DNA from: Chaenocephalus aceratus
Taxonomy: Eukaryota; Chordata; Actinopteri; Perciformes; Channichthyidae
Length of the DNA stretch: 64,000 nt
Assembly: GCA_023974075.1 (NCBI GenBank)
Contig: JAMFTG010001450.1
Location: 1-64,000, forward strand
Direction: 5' to 3'
Each line of letters opens with the position of its first letter. Position 1 is the stretch's first letter. The notes under the pieces were generated by a model. The model was given only the letters and a program-made list of their open reading frames with translations. It did not search any database and was not told the DNA's origin. This document shows positions 15,976 to 35,440 of the stretch, one piece after another. A program made the translations under genes and the position numbers.

Positions 15976-16349
15976 TGTGATGCCCCTGTGGGGTCATCTG
16001 GACAGGGTGTGGCTGTGCTGCATCCAGCCGCATTGATTGGGCACCTGGGTCTGGTGCCCTGCAGGTAAAGCCTCTCTGCTTCTCTCTCTGCTTTCTCCCA
16101 GGCACCCGGTTTTGGTTGAGTATGTTCAGTTGCTTCACTTTGTGCACTTCAACACTCTCACACTCATGCATGTCCATGCAATCCTCACCCTGCACTGATA
16201 CCACTGACATCCACACCTCATGCTTCATTTGGTTTTGCACTTAATTCATTTGGCTAATTTGGACTACTTGCTTTAATAAACATCTTTTGTTAAACCGTTG
16301 ATATGGTGTGTATCCTCTTTGTTGTGGCCTTTTGAGCCAGGTCATAACA
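15976..16349 (+). mobile_element. Solo LTR (374 bp) with 5-bp target-site duplication
   Basis: It begins TGTGATGCCCCTG, ends GGTCATAACA (TG...CA) and is flanked by GATAC at 15971-15975 and 16350-16354. An AATAAA at 16275-16280 sets its orientation. No internal retrotransposon sequence remains, so the two LTRs have recombined. Confidence 0.85.
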
Positions 16350-17224
16350 GATACTTTCTTAATATGTTTCTTAAAAGTCAAGTTTGAGTCCAAGATACTT
16401 GAAGTGGGAGACTAGTTCTATTTCTGCTCCGTCTAAAAACACATTGGATCCTTCGATTTTGACTGGTCGTTTACTGAACATCATGCATACTGTTTTTTTT
16501 ACGTTTAACTGTAAGCAAATGTTGTTCAGCCAGTGTTGACCCTTGTCCAAAGCTTTTGAGAGACAACATGAGATCATTTCAGTGTTCTTCCCGTGTACAA
16601 AGATGACCGCATCATCAGCATACATTTGCACATTCAACTCAGGACATACATTAGGCAAGTCATTAATGTACAGTGAAAACAGTAATGGTCCAAGAATGGA
16701 ACCTTGTGGAACCCCAACAGGGTTCACAAGGAAGGGGGATTTGGCACCGTTGACCAAAACACACTGTTTTCTGTTCGATAAGTAAGATTCAACCCACTGT
16801 ATTTAATCTGCCGAAAAATTGAAATGAGTCAGCTTTGTAAGGAGCACTTGGTGGTTAACAGTCAAAAGCCTTCCTGAGATCAAGGAAGACAGCACCTATG
16901 TAGGTGGGCTCATGTCCAACATACATTTAACCTTTTCCACAAAGACACAGTTAGCTGTCTCAGTGGAGTGGTGAGCACGAAAAGCAAACTGCATTGGGTG
17001 GAGTGGAGCGAAACCTTTATCTAAGTGTTTGGTGATTAGTTTTGACACCCATTTCTCAGCTACCTTAGAGACACAGGGGAGGATGCTGATTGGTCTGTAA
17101 TTGGACATCATTGCCATATCCCCAGATTTAAAGATCGGTGTCACCGTGACCACCTTCCAGGATGATGGAACTTCCCTCGTGCTGATAGATTGATTTACTA
17201 GCATACTAATTGGTTGTATTAGAC

Positions 17225-17727
17225 CAGTGATTCTCAAATGGGGGTACGCGGACCCCTAGGGGTACGTTGGGGGTACTGCAGGGGGTACGTGAGATTTAAA
17301 AAAAACAAAAAAAAAGTTAATTAAAAAAATACCATGCATGATTACAAAAATAATCTTAGTACAATACAATTTTATATAAAATATTCCTAGAACCTCATAT
17401 AAACATGTCAAATTGGTGTATTGTATTTTATAGTTTTATCATTGTGTTCATTGGTTTGTTAAACAGATATTACTTCAGTTGAAAAACTCCTTTGAAAAAT
17501 CAGTTTAAATTGTTTTCCTTTTTTCATGCATAAAATGAAAATATCCTTAGTTTGTTGTAATGCATGCATGAAGGAGGTAATACATCACACACTGAGGGAA
17601 CATCACTATATTGGAATTATTTGTATAGGCTTTTTCGATCAAACATTTTCAGGGTCGGTCAGGGGGTACTCGGCTGAGAAAATGTGTCAAAGGGGGTACA
17701 TGACTGAAAACAGTTTGAGAAGCACTG
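17225..17727. mobile_element. hAT MITE (503 bp) with 8-bp TSD inside the LINE
   Basis: Ends CAGTGATTCTCAAATGGGGG and GTTTGAGAAGCACTG are imperfect inverted repeats. The exact 8-bp duplication TATTAGAC lies at 17217-17224 and 17728-17735. GGGGGTAC motifs recur near both ends. Confidence 0.92.
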
Positions 17728-17900
17728 TATTAGACCATCGATATGTGTCTTTATAGAGCAATAGAGAATAGAGCATTATTTTCCTGTTTGGTATGTTTAC
17801 CTAATAGCTTATTTAAGATTTGCCAAATCTTTTTACTATTACCTTTCGCACCTTGAATTATGTTGATGAAAAAGTTTGCTTTGGCCTGTCTTATTGTTAG

Positions 17901-20319
17901 TGTTCAATTTAAGCTATAGGTTTAAACAGATATTGATTGCTTTAAACATTTAATCTACTGGAGGTTTTGCCCAGATGTTGAGACAGATGTTGTCTTTCAT
18001 TTCTTTGCTCAAACCCCAAAACAGAGAGTGGAGGTAAACAAAGTAATACAATGTAAGCACTTGCAAACAATGTAGTAATGCTTCTTTCCAGAAGACGAGT
18101 GTGGACTTCAGAGGATTCCTTCATTAGAATCTAGCAATGTTGCAACGCTTTATCTGTCACTAGGAAAACACAATCTGTGCAGGTAGATATCTCTACAGGA
18201 GAGCATAGAGCATCTTCAAATTACGTTCGTGTTAATCTGCTCATTGTCAGAAGGTCCTTAAAATGAGCACGAACAGACTGCTGAAGTCAAGTCTGCCACC
18301 TTTCCTTCTTTCCTATTCTCAGTGTCTTGCATGTTCTTGTAATTTGTAGTCGTTGTGCTGAATAACACATTTATTTAATTTGTCTTGGAGAACCCAACAC
18401 CTTTTTTGACAGAGATATGTTCTCGTGGCTCTGCTTGTGTGTGTCGTGTCTTGTAGCCGGTCCATGAGCATGTGGGATCTATAAGAGTGTGTCCTGCAAG
18501 GCGACTCTTCTTAGTACAGCCACACTAGGGACAAAGAGAACAAGCCGCTCATTTCACTGACACATTGAAAGTAATCACTTCACTGCCATTTCCAACCAAA
18601 GTCATCCAGTGTTCTGCCCTCAGGGTGTTTGTGTTACAACCCTAACTGTAATGGTTGTTATGACATTATGAATGGACTGTACTTATTTAGTGCTGTATCA
18701 GGTCTCACCCTCAAAGCGCACACTCTGGCCATCGGGGGCCACTGAGGGTCCAGTATCTGCCCAAGGACACATCCACATGTCGACTTCACGGCTGGGATCC
18801 AAGCCACCAGGACGACGGTTGAAGGACGACTGCACTCCGTCACAGCCACATTGGAGGTACGTGCACCGTGTTGTTACGACCTGAAAGAATATGAACAGCG
18901 AACTCTGACCCCTTGACAGTTTAAGCAGTGTATTGTGCCATTCATACCGGCTTCAGCAGTTTACTGTCATGACTTTCTTCGTAGTGATTTGAAATGGGTG
19001 AAGTCAGGTTTCCTCCACTCTCTGCCTGTCTCCTCCCTTTTCTCCGGGCTCCTCCGGGCCGGCCCTTTGAACCTTTCATCCCAGTTCAAGGGAACAAAAG
19101 CAAACAAATCACATTGTCCTTTTGGGAATTTTGGCTTGTTCGCTGCCTTTCATGACTTCTTCTTTAGGCACCTCTCTGCCTCTGCTCATTCAGGGTGCCC
19201 AGGCAAGTCAATGGTTCCTTACATCCTAGTTTGACAACTCAGGAGGATACACACTAATCCCTTTAATCTGGCCTTTCTCCAGAGAGCAGCCACAGGGAGA
19301 GAGGGACCACAGAGGTAATCCTGTCGGAGAAACAATAGGATTAAGGGCCCAACAATCAGGTATCAACTGACTGATCTGCAAAGCAGGAGCCCCGTCCGCT
19401 CTCTCTTCAATGTGACTTTATTTTTGTTTGGCGGGCCTGAGAGGGATGGGGTGAGGGAGGGGAGGGACGGGTGGGTCGAGCCGCTCGGGAGGATATTTCT
19501 TTGAGGGGCTGCTGGAGGTCTGACAGGCCTGTAGTCCTCTGAGAACCGGGGACCCAGGAATGACTGACAGGTGAAGGGTGAGAGCTAGGAGGGTTGGTGT
19601 GGGAGGCTGGGAGTCTTCCTTTTCTTGATTCCTTTTCTCTTACGGTATTTTAGGTGACTGTGTAATCTGGCAGGGACACACTCACTAACTGGTAGCTTGG
19701 TCATTGTGTTGCAAACTTGAAGATATTGTTCCTCTTAAGGAATGCATGGAATTATTTGATTTAATATAAAAAAACTACCTATCAAATGCAGCTTATCAAA
19801 CACGTCAGAAATAAATAATTTAATTTAAAAAAGGAGTTCAGTTATTTCCCAAAACAGCATCTTCCTGTAGTTGTTCTAGTTTTGTAGCTTTCCTTAGACC
19901 CGAGGAAATAGGGAAGGATTCTTTCTTTTAGCGATTGGTTAACGCTCATTTCAAAATCATCATGTCAAAAAAGGACATAGATAGAACATTAATGTTATAT
20001 TTGAGCACCCAGTCTCAACATATTCATCATATTTATACAAAGTGACAAAATACATATCCAGGCATACACATCTTTTTGGACAATTTACATTAACAGCAAT
20101 ACATCATACTTGTTTTGAATGTTGGAAATGTGTCTAAATGGATAGAGCGGTTCCAGCATTACAAGCAGTAGGTAAAGAGTGTGACCAGATGAAGCCTCTG
20201 CTGCTGTGATCAACATCTGATGTTCAGCGGATGAACCCTAGATGGCGCCATTGACAAGTGTTCAGCAGGACACTCAGTCAGACTCATTGAAACAACACGC
20301 TGGTTAAACTAGCAGGAGC
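17901..20319. other. Gene-poor intergenic region
   Basis: No exon or transposon boundary was recognised. Composition is less repetitive than its surroundings, and 19055-19345 looks like a possible regulatory block. Confidence 0.5.
19055..19345. promoter_or_regulatory. Candidate noncoding regulatory block with clustered TAATCC sites
   Basis: TAATCC at 19255-19260 and 19316-19321, GGATTA at 19338-19343, and TAATCT at 19264-19269 form a cluster of bicoid-type (Otx/Pitx) motifs. A TCF-like CCTTTGAA lies near 19063. Function is inference only. Confidence 0.25.
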
Positions 20320-21804
20320 AGAGGCCTGTACTACGAAGACGGATTTTCGTTTAGCGGCTAACTTCAGGGAAAACTCGGGGTTTCCGGTCCTACGACGCTG
20401 GTTCTCTTTTTAGCGGGCTAGATCTCCATGGTAACTTATGCTGAGCGGCTACCTGAACAGGTTAGGTTGCAGGCTAAAAACTCAACTCAGTGAAAGCACT
20501 GCAGAGCTCAGTGTGCAGAGATTAAAGCGATCAAGTCATATTACAGGAGAAAGGAAATACAGAAAAGCTGCCGTTGCAGGAAAGACGACCGGCAAAAATC
20601 ACTGACTGTGTGAACGTGAACATGAATAGAATATCACCTCCATCTTCAGAGCAATCTGACTATTATAACAGCGTTAAGAAATCTTACTTAAATATCTGCC
20701 ACAACATAAGTAACCGGATCAAAGTAACATTTCGTGACTGATTCTATAATTTAGGGTGCATTTCACATCAACAAAACAGTACAAAGAAAGTGTTCTTTCT
20801 CAATAGAACAATCAGTGGTTCAAGTTAGTATATTCCTCAGTGTAACCAACACACTCTCACTCCCTAAGCGTCCAGCAGCGACGTTTGGTCAGTGTCCGTG
20901 GCGTGCAGTTGTAACGCTCCTAGGCTCCTTCAGCGTCATAAAGGGACGCAAATAGCTTTCAACTGATTGCAATTTATTCCCATCTGCGGCGGGATTTGAC
21001 GCTCATGGAAGCACGGCATTCGTTTGTGTCGGCTGCCCTTAAAGGCAATGTGAGCGTCCATTCCCATTGGATAACGGAGAATTGTACACCCGGAAGTAAG
21101 TATTCCTCTTACTGTCGATTGATTTTACAGTGATGGACATGGAATGTACCCTAAATTGTAGAGTCACTCACGTACAGTCCTGCGAGTGCAGACGTGTCCC
21201 ATTATCATTCACATCATATCACTTCATAATGTATCACATATCTCCTGATCTGAGTCAGCTGAGCCGTATCTGGCCGTGCAACACTCACAGCGTCACAGAC
21301 TGGATGCAGAAGCATTATTTTAAGCAACACATTAAGTTGAGGAAACACTCGAGACAAATGTAATGAAAGTCAGATCGTGTTTTAGACGGGCAGTGATATC
21401 ATAAACCTGTTAATGTACGCATTCAAACACTTTTTCTGTTCCCAGCTGTGTTCACCTTGCAGGTGCAGCTCTGTGGCTTTGATCCTGATCAAGTGTTTAA
21501 GTCCTGGATGTTTAAAGTTTAACTTCTTCATATGTCTAATATTATAGTTGACTTTTCATTCAGGAAGTATGACGCTGCGCTGTCAGCACGCTTCTCCATG
21601 TTTGTGATTGGTCGAATGCTCCAGATACCACCCCTCTCATGTGAACGCGCACCTAACTAGATAGGACACGGCTGGCTGGAGCGATCCACTTGATAACCAG
21701 CATCGTAGGACAGTTTAGCGAGAGCGCGTATGTTTTGGATTAGGCCAACCGGCTAACTCCAACATATCCAGGTTAGGTTGAACCGGCTTCGTAGAACAGG
21801 CCTC
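20320..21804 (+). mobile_element. TIR DNA transposon, nonautonomous, copy 1 (about 1.5 kb)
   Basis: Ends AGAGGCCTGTACTACGAAG and CTTCGTAGAACAGGCCTCT are inverted repeats. The interior shares long stretches, in opposite orientation, with the copy at 23630-24638 but carries several hundred extra base pairs. No transposase frame was seen. The superfamily is not determined. Confidence 0.8.
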
Positions 21805-23037
<1,233 letters not shown>

Positions 23038-23237
23038 TTTATTTTCACAGAGTATAGTATAGAGATTTTATTTGTCCTTTGTTAGCATCGATCTGGATGA
23101 AATGCTATTCCAATAAGACTTTATTTAAACATTAAAGAATACTTTAGGTTAAGGTCTTCTTTTGAATAAGAACAAAGCTTTGGGGATATCTATCTACAGA
23201 TATATATTAAGCCTGACAAAGTACTAATATAATGCTT

Positions 23238-23487
23238 TCCTGCAATGTTAACTATGTTGAAGCACTTATTTTAACTGATATTATACATATGTATTATACT
23301 CTTATAAGATGTAGAAAGTATAAGAAATGTGCAGAATATGACAGTTTAATGGTGGAGGTACACACATAGATGTCTTGTAATGCACTGTTGAGGAACCTGT
23401 GACCCAAGTTTTTCATTCATTGCATAACTACACCGTAGTTGTGTATGATATGTCAATAAACCTTTGAAAATCTTGAAATCTTGAAAG
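23238..23487 (+). mobile_element. Retroelement 3' end with CTTGAAAT tail
   Basis: The sequence ends ATGTCAATAAACC followed by AAATCTTGAAATCTTGAAA, a poly(A)-signal-like end with a simple-repeat tail. Part of it (about 23238-23418) recurs in direct orientation at 50819-51000, while the tail part recurs inverted at about 50719-50818. Confidence 0.55.
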
Positions 23488-25090
23488 GGATGTGCAAAAT
23501 AGTCATTATATACAGTCTTTAATGATCTATTAGTAGAGAATAACGAGTAATGAATATACTTTATAGGGATCCTATTAATATCTAATAATACAAATAATGG
23601 AATTCAATAACATGCTTTAACCACCAGAGGCCTGTTCTATGAAGCTGGTTCAACCTAACCTGGATATGTTTGAGTTAGCCGGTTGGCCTAATCCAAAACA
23701 TACGCGCTCTCGCTAAACTGTACTACGACGCGGGTTATCAAGTGGATCGCTCCAGCCAGCCGTGTCCTATCTAGTTAGGTGCGCGTTCACATGAGAGGGG
23801 TGGTATCTGGAGCATTCGACCAATCACAAACATGGAGAAGCGTACTGACAGCGCAGCGTCATACTTCCTGAATGAAAAGTCAACTATAATATTAGACATA
23901 TGAAGAAGTTAAACTTTAAACATCCATGACTTAAACACTTGATCAGGATCAAAGCCACAGAGCTGCACCTGCAAGGTGAATACAGCTGGGAACAGAACAA
24001 GTGTTTGAATGCGGACATTAACAGGTTTATGATATCACTGCCCGTCTAACACACGATCTGACTTTCATTACATTTGACTCCAGTGTTTCCTCAACTTAAT
24101 GTGTTGCTTAAAATAATACTTCTGCATACAGTATGTGACACTGTGTGTTGCACGGCCAGATACGGCTCAGCTGACTCAGATCAGGAGATATGTGATACAT
24201 TATGAAGTGATATGCCGCGGACTGTACTTAATGTACTCTGATCCGGTTACTTATGTTGTGGCCGATATTTAAGTAAGCTTTCTTAACGCTAATGTTATAA
24301 TAGTCAGATTGCTCTGAAGATGGAGGTGATATTCTATTAATGTTCACGTTCACACAGTCGGTGATTTTTGCCGGCCGTCTTTCCTTTCTCCTGTAATATG
24401 ACTTGATCGCTTTAAACTCCGCACACTGAGCTCTGATTGGTCAGCAGGCAGTGCTTTCACTGAGTTGAGCTCTTAGCCTGCAACCTGACCTGCTCCGGAG
24501 CAGGTTTGCCGCTAAGCATAAGTTACCATGGAGATCTAGCCTGCTAAAAAGAGAACCAGCTTCGTAGGACCGGAAACCCAGAGTTTTCCCTGAAGTTAGC
24601 CGCTAAGAGAACACCCTGCTTCGTAGTACACCCCCCAGGTGTCCCTTTATATCAGCTGTGCACCTTTATGGTGTAAATACAGCCTATCTACCAATTGGAT
24701 CAAATATAAAAGTCAGCCGAATTAGTGTTGATACTGCAAGGAGACGTATTGTGTGAAAAGAAATATATTTATGATCCACGTCACGTTTTCAGTTCCTCAT
24801 GTTTGTCTAGAGGTTTTCTCAGCAGGGCTCTATACATACAGAACTACGGCAGATATGTAATATGTAATGCAGCCAAACCGTGTATTACAATGCCGTTATG
24901 TGATGACTTTCAAAGAGAAAAGCAAGCTCACTCGGAATAAAGTATTATTTTATTTAAAACATTTTTTCCGGGTTTTCACATCGCATAAACACCATTTCCC
25001 AACGTGAATTGCGGCTAAACAACAAAATCACCGAGCTGAGGATCTTGCCTACGTCTGTTTCCGGTATTGTTAATGACGGATGTATTTTGT
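23488..25090 (+). repeat. Unclassified interspersed repeat, copy A, split by a TIR transposon
   Basis: The two halves (23488-23629 and about 24640-25090) match 50230-50720 in reverse complement, where they are contiguous. Shared blocks include GAGAATAACGAGTAATGAAT, CTATCTACCAATTGGATCAA and AAGAGAAAAGCAAGCTCACT. No coding sequence was recognised. Confidence 0.75.
23630..24638 (-). mobile_element. TIR DNA transposon, nonautonomous, copy 2, inserted in repeat A
   Basis: It starts AGAGGCCTGTTCTATGAAGC and ends GCTTCGTAGTACACCCCC, inverted relative to copy 1. The uninterrupted paralogous site near 50590 reads GACACCTAGTGGTTAAAGC (reverse complement GCTTTAACCACTAGGTGTC), which defines the insertion. 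The right terminus is degraded to a C run. Confidence 0.85.
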
Positions 25091-25211
25091 TATACACACA
25101 GTCCTTCACATTTAAATTTGCATTAAAGTATTCCGTGAGGCCTTCTAACATGTTTTTAAATATAACTACGGTTGTAGTTGAAGAGTTTGTAAATTAACAT
25201 GAAGCCAAGTT

Positions 25212-25224
25212 GTTGCCTGGCAAC
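25212..25224. promoter_or_regulatory. Perfect palindromic RFX X-box
   Basis: GTTGCCTGGCAAC fits the X-box consensus with two full half-sites and 1-nt spacing. RFX factors use such sites at ciliary gene promoters. CACGTC lies about 15 bp downstream. Confidence 0.5.
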
Positions 25225-25290
25225 GCAATCGCACAACGTCACGTCCGTTAATTCCACATCCACACACATGGATTAACATTGATTTAATAC

Positions 25291-25364
25291 ATGAATGTAG
25301 CCTTTGTTTCTGCTAAAAGAGGAGTCGACCAGCTGGGGCAACAAGAAAATCGGCGAAATCGAGT
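25291..25364 (+). CDS. Candidate small first exon downstream of the X-box (hypothetical)
   Basis: An ATG opens 24 codons (MNVAFVSAKRGVDQLGQQEN and four more) that end at a good donor, GT followed by GAGTATG. No downstream exon was identified and no protein is recognised, so this may be chance. Confidence 0.2.
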
Positions 25365-25931
25365 GTGAGTATGAAAAAATAAATCATTATTATATTAATA
25401 TTGACAATAACAACCGACCATCGGGGTAGCATTTGCTTGGCATTTCCGGGTATTTGGGCCATGTTAACAATACTGTGTAACTGTCACGTTTGAAGGGACA
25501 AAATCGTGACATCTTCACGTCTCCCAGCATGGTAAATCGTCACATGTTCACGTCTTGCCGTGATACCGGGTTGGTGTAGGTAGAGCAGGGAGAGGCCATC
25601 TATTTTCATTTCCCTCTTTTTTTCCTCTATATCTCACAATCAAATACAGGTACAGTGTAGCTTGAGTCTTTTACCAACAGCCTACTTTAAACAGTGTTCT
25701 GAATTAGATCAATAACAAATACATGTTGAACAAGTGGAGGTTATTCTAGTGCTTGTTGATCAGTAGGTACAGCCTCTGCTGTTTCACCCATCCATACAGG
25801 CTCATACTGGTTAAGGTTTATATATTTAAGAGGTTACCATTAAAATCCCACTGCCATTTAGACTATTATGAATTATTAACTCATCTTAATAAGCACTTCC
25901 TTATGAAACATATCTTGTGAAAAGAAACAGC

Positions 25932-25937
25932 TTTATT
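25932..25937 (-). promoter_or_regulatory. Poly(A) signal of fbxw4
   Basis: Minus-strand AATAAA only 37 bp after the stop codon, with a short GT run between. This implies a 3' UTR of well under 100 nt. Confidence 0.65.
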
Positions 25938-25974
25938 GAACAGATTAATTAAAAATGATATGTGTGTGTGTGTG

Positions 25975-32418
<6,444 letters not shown>

Positions 32419-32819
32419 CTAGTGGATGACAGAGAGGAAAGAGGAGAAATCAATGTCACATTTTGCAAATATTTCAGAAACAAGTGCTCTATATTCCAAT
32501 CTTGGGAGGGGAGCGATGTTGTCTTAGGTTAGGAGATAGATATGTCTCCATGATTTTAGTGCTAATCTGTAAATGAAAAACACCTTCCACAAATGCAGAA
32601 CAATTTCTATCCTCCCCAAAACTATTTCATTTACAAAATCAATCTGCAAATATACAAACAAAAAATATGAAAAATATCTGTGAATATATTAAATAGATTT
32701 ACCAATAAATAAAAAGCGTTAGTCTAACATTTACAACTTTCCATCAGCATTTATGAACTCATAAATTCATTTGCTGGTCCGAACGCAAAAGAGTGTCACT
32801 CTTACATTTTTGAATAGCC

Positions 32820-33616
32820 AGGGCCCAGGAGTTCAACACTTTTAATCTCAATCAGATCCGATCAGATTTTGAAATCCCATTTTTTGTGATCCAGGATCAG
32901 ACAACTCGGCCAGATTGTGTCCCAGTATTTCAAAGCAATTCAGGATAGGATCACCCTGATCCAGATGCAGACTTTTCAAGATTACTAGATCCTGAATATC
33001 AGTGCTTCAATCCTACCGAGCGCCATCTAGTGGACATGAACAAAATAATACAAGGAAGAAAGAGACCACATTGCAGAGACCATCTATTGTCAATATATTA
33101 CTCAATTACTTTTGAAAGGTGATGACAGATGGACTTTTTTTTTGTTGAAGGTATTTTTTCTTTAATCTAAATTACATTTGTGCTTGACAATATTTGTTGT
33201 GATACACTTGTATGTGCATAAACATTTATGTCAAAAAATGGAAAAATAAAATGTATTTGCCATGAAGGCTAAAAATTGTGTATTATTTCAGTTAACAAAC
33301 TTTGCCATCTAATTTAAATTGAAACATATTTTAAAATAACTTGTACAGTACATTTTGCTCTGGTAATCCACTGGAAATCCACCCCTCTGGTGGGATCAGG
33401 ATCATCCAGTTTTTTGGGATCAAACTGATCCCAATCCTGTGTTGTCGGTTTGAACTACCCGTTTTGAAGATTTGATCCAGATTAAAGCTTGGATTGGATT
33501 TCCTGATCTGATCGGATATCAAAGTGATCCTAATCCTGTTTTTTGGTTTTGAACTACCCAAAATCCAAATCTGATCCGATCAGATAGGGATTAAAAGTTT
33601 TGAACTACTGGGCCCT
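32820..33616. mobile_element. TIR element (about 795 bp), GGGCCCAG ends
   Basis: The left end GGGCCCAGGAGTTCAACAC is inverted relative to the right end AGTTTTGAACTACTGGGCCC. GATCCGATCAGAT motifs recur near both ends. No coding sequence or clean duplication. Confidence 0.7.
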
Positions 33617-33715
33617 TCTGATGACGTGGTTTTTTAATTTCAAGGTAAAAGTATTCTGTCTGGCCATTGCTTTCTAAAAAAAAGTGCACTCATTTTTTGT
33701 GCAAATGTGGCATCG

Positions 33716-34012
33716 TAAAGCTGCATTCACACGACAAGCTGGCGTTGTGTTTCCTTGGAGACAGCGCCGCCCGACTCACGCCGCACACCGCTTGAAATTG
33801 AGCTCTGCCCTCAAAGTTCTAATTATTTAAACTTTGACCTGCTGACCTTTCGGAGTGCAACTAATCAGATGAAAACTCTGCTAAGCGCCGCAAGCTAGCT
33901 GGGTACGTAACCATAGAAACAAAAGTTATGTGGCTGTTTTCACTGCAAGGCTCTGTGCTTAACCTCACTGTGAGCAAAGAGCAAATTGCATATCATGTGA
34001 AGGCAGCTTTAA
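33716..34012. mobile_element. Short TIR MITE (about 297 bp)
   Basis: TAAAGCTGCATTCACACGA at the left pairs with TCATGTGAAGGCAGCTTTA at the right. GCATCGT and GCATCCT flank it as a possible imperfect duplication. Confidence 0.65.
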
Positions 34013-34578
34013 GCATCCTGTTAACGTGACATCAATTTGTGCTGGAGGAGCAGAGGAACCCCGGTCATTTTTTAATGCTCCGGACCCTTCAGCCTGGTTG
34101 AAAAGGAACCGCCATTACTGAGTCTGACAGGGTTATCTCCGGGCAGGGTCAAACCTCTGGGCTGGCTCCCAAAGCCCGATACAGGTATGTTTGGATGTAT
34201 GAAGAGAACTGGAAACAGCAATGGAAGCTTTTGACGTATTTTACAACTTTCAGGCCGCAGAAAACTATCCGCTGATGTACAGATGTCTATTTCCCAATGT
34301 AAGTGGGAAAAGGCCTGAATGGTGTCATGGACTGACACAGAAGTTGTAGTACCACTACGAAAATGTGCTTGAACGTCTGCTGCACTTCCTGGGAGCTTTA
34401 CTGCATGGATGCTTAAAGAGAACTGGTTACAGCATTGGAGGCGGGGCCTCAGATCATCCTATAAAAGTTGCTCAGGCGACTGAGCTTTCCACTTAAAGAA
34501 AGTGGAAAGTTGGGTTAGAGTGAAGCACAATTCGCCATAGTCCACCTGCAGGACATATGGCTCGGTGCCACCTTAACG
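34013..34578. other. Intergenic or intronic DNA, nothing recognised
   Basis: Includes a short hairpin (CTTTCCACTT and AAGTGGAAAG) at about 34487-34512. No gene seen. Confidence 0.5.
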
Positions 34579-34908
34579 GCCCGTCCACACGGCGGCGTGC
34601 GTTGAAGCTTCAACGCTTCTGCCCATTCACTTTGAATGGGGTGACGTCACGCTTTGCCGAACTGCATTGTGGGAGCGTCGTTTCGCTTTGCTCGCGTTGC
34701 TCGCTTCGAAAGTAGAGCAATGTTCAACTTTTGAAGCTTCGACGGAAGCGTCAGCCAATCAAATCATATGACAGTACAAGCTCTAGCCAATCAAACGGCG
34801 TGCTTGTGTGTCAGGGGCGGGAGATTCATGTGATTGGTTGTTGGTCGAGCTTCAGACACGCCCGCCGGTAAGCTTCAACGCACGCCGCCGTGTGGACGCT
34901 GCGTAAGG
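34579..34908. mobile_element. MITE (about 330 bp) with near-perfect TIRs
   Basis: CGTCCACACGGCGGCGTGCG and the following GTTGAAGCTT at the left are repeated as the exact inverse AAGCTTCAACGC then ACGCCGCCGTGTGGACG at the right. The young look of the ends contrasts with decayed neighbours. Confidence 0.85.
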
Positions 34909-35160
34909 CCATGAAGTGGTATTCCAGGCTAAAGGACAATAAAAGGCAGACTGTGTGAACATGTACATGAATAGAATATCACTGCACATCGACAGAACCA
35001 TCGGAGTATTATAACATTTGCAGTGCACAAGTGTACTGTATTATATTATACTGACTCATAACATAAGTAGCTGAGATAGGAAAGTTAGAAGACTGCGTAT
35101 AGTCCGGTAATCTTAGTGCACCTCACACCTGATGTGTGGCACGTATTCATATCACATCAT

Positions 35161-35440
35161 AAGATAAGATAAGAGGTACTTTATTGATCCCAAATTGGGA
35201 AATGTTTGCATTGCAGCAGCATAATAAACAACAAAAGGCATTGCACATAAGTAGAAATTAAAGAGTAGAAATAAACAATATTATAATTTAAACATCTCAA
35301 AGTAGAATTAAAGCAGCATTAAAAAGTAGAAAGAATACAGTGAAGATAAAAAAATCTATAAACTCGGACAATAAAACACTGTGGCTTTAGACACAATATA
35401 AAGCAGGATATTGTTACATTAAGAGTGTAGGGAATGGAAT
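35161..35440 (-). mobile_element. LINE 3' tail
   Basis: On the minus strand the sequence ends GGGATCAATAAAGTACCTC followed by TTATC repeats, a common fish LINE 3' terminus. No coding part remains. Confidence 0.55.

Larger units (their letters stand above)
15440..17900 (-). mobile_element. CR1/Rex-type LINE, 3' half, interrupted by a solo LTR and a hAT MITE
   Basis: The minus strand reads, in order: a pre-RT block (FINIIQGAKGNSKKIWQILN), RT blocks SNYRPISILPCVSKVAEKWV, VGVPQGSILGPLLFSLYIND and QMYADDAVIF (catalytic YADD intact), KYLGLKLDF, and after the LTR a C-terminal block CTILEKHHFLSFDNCKSFK. The 5' endonuclease region is absent. Stops and the two insertions make it inactive. It lies just upstream of the wbp1l promoter. 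Confidence 0.85.
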
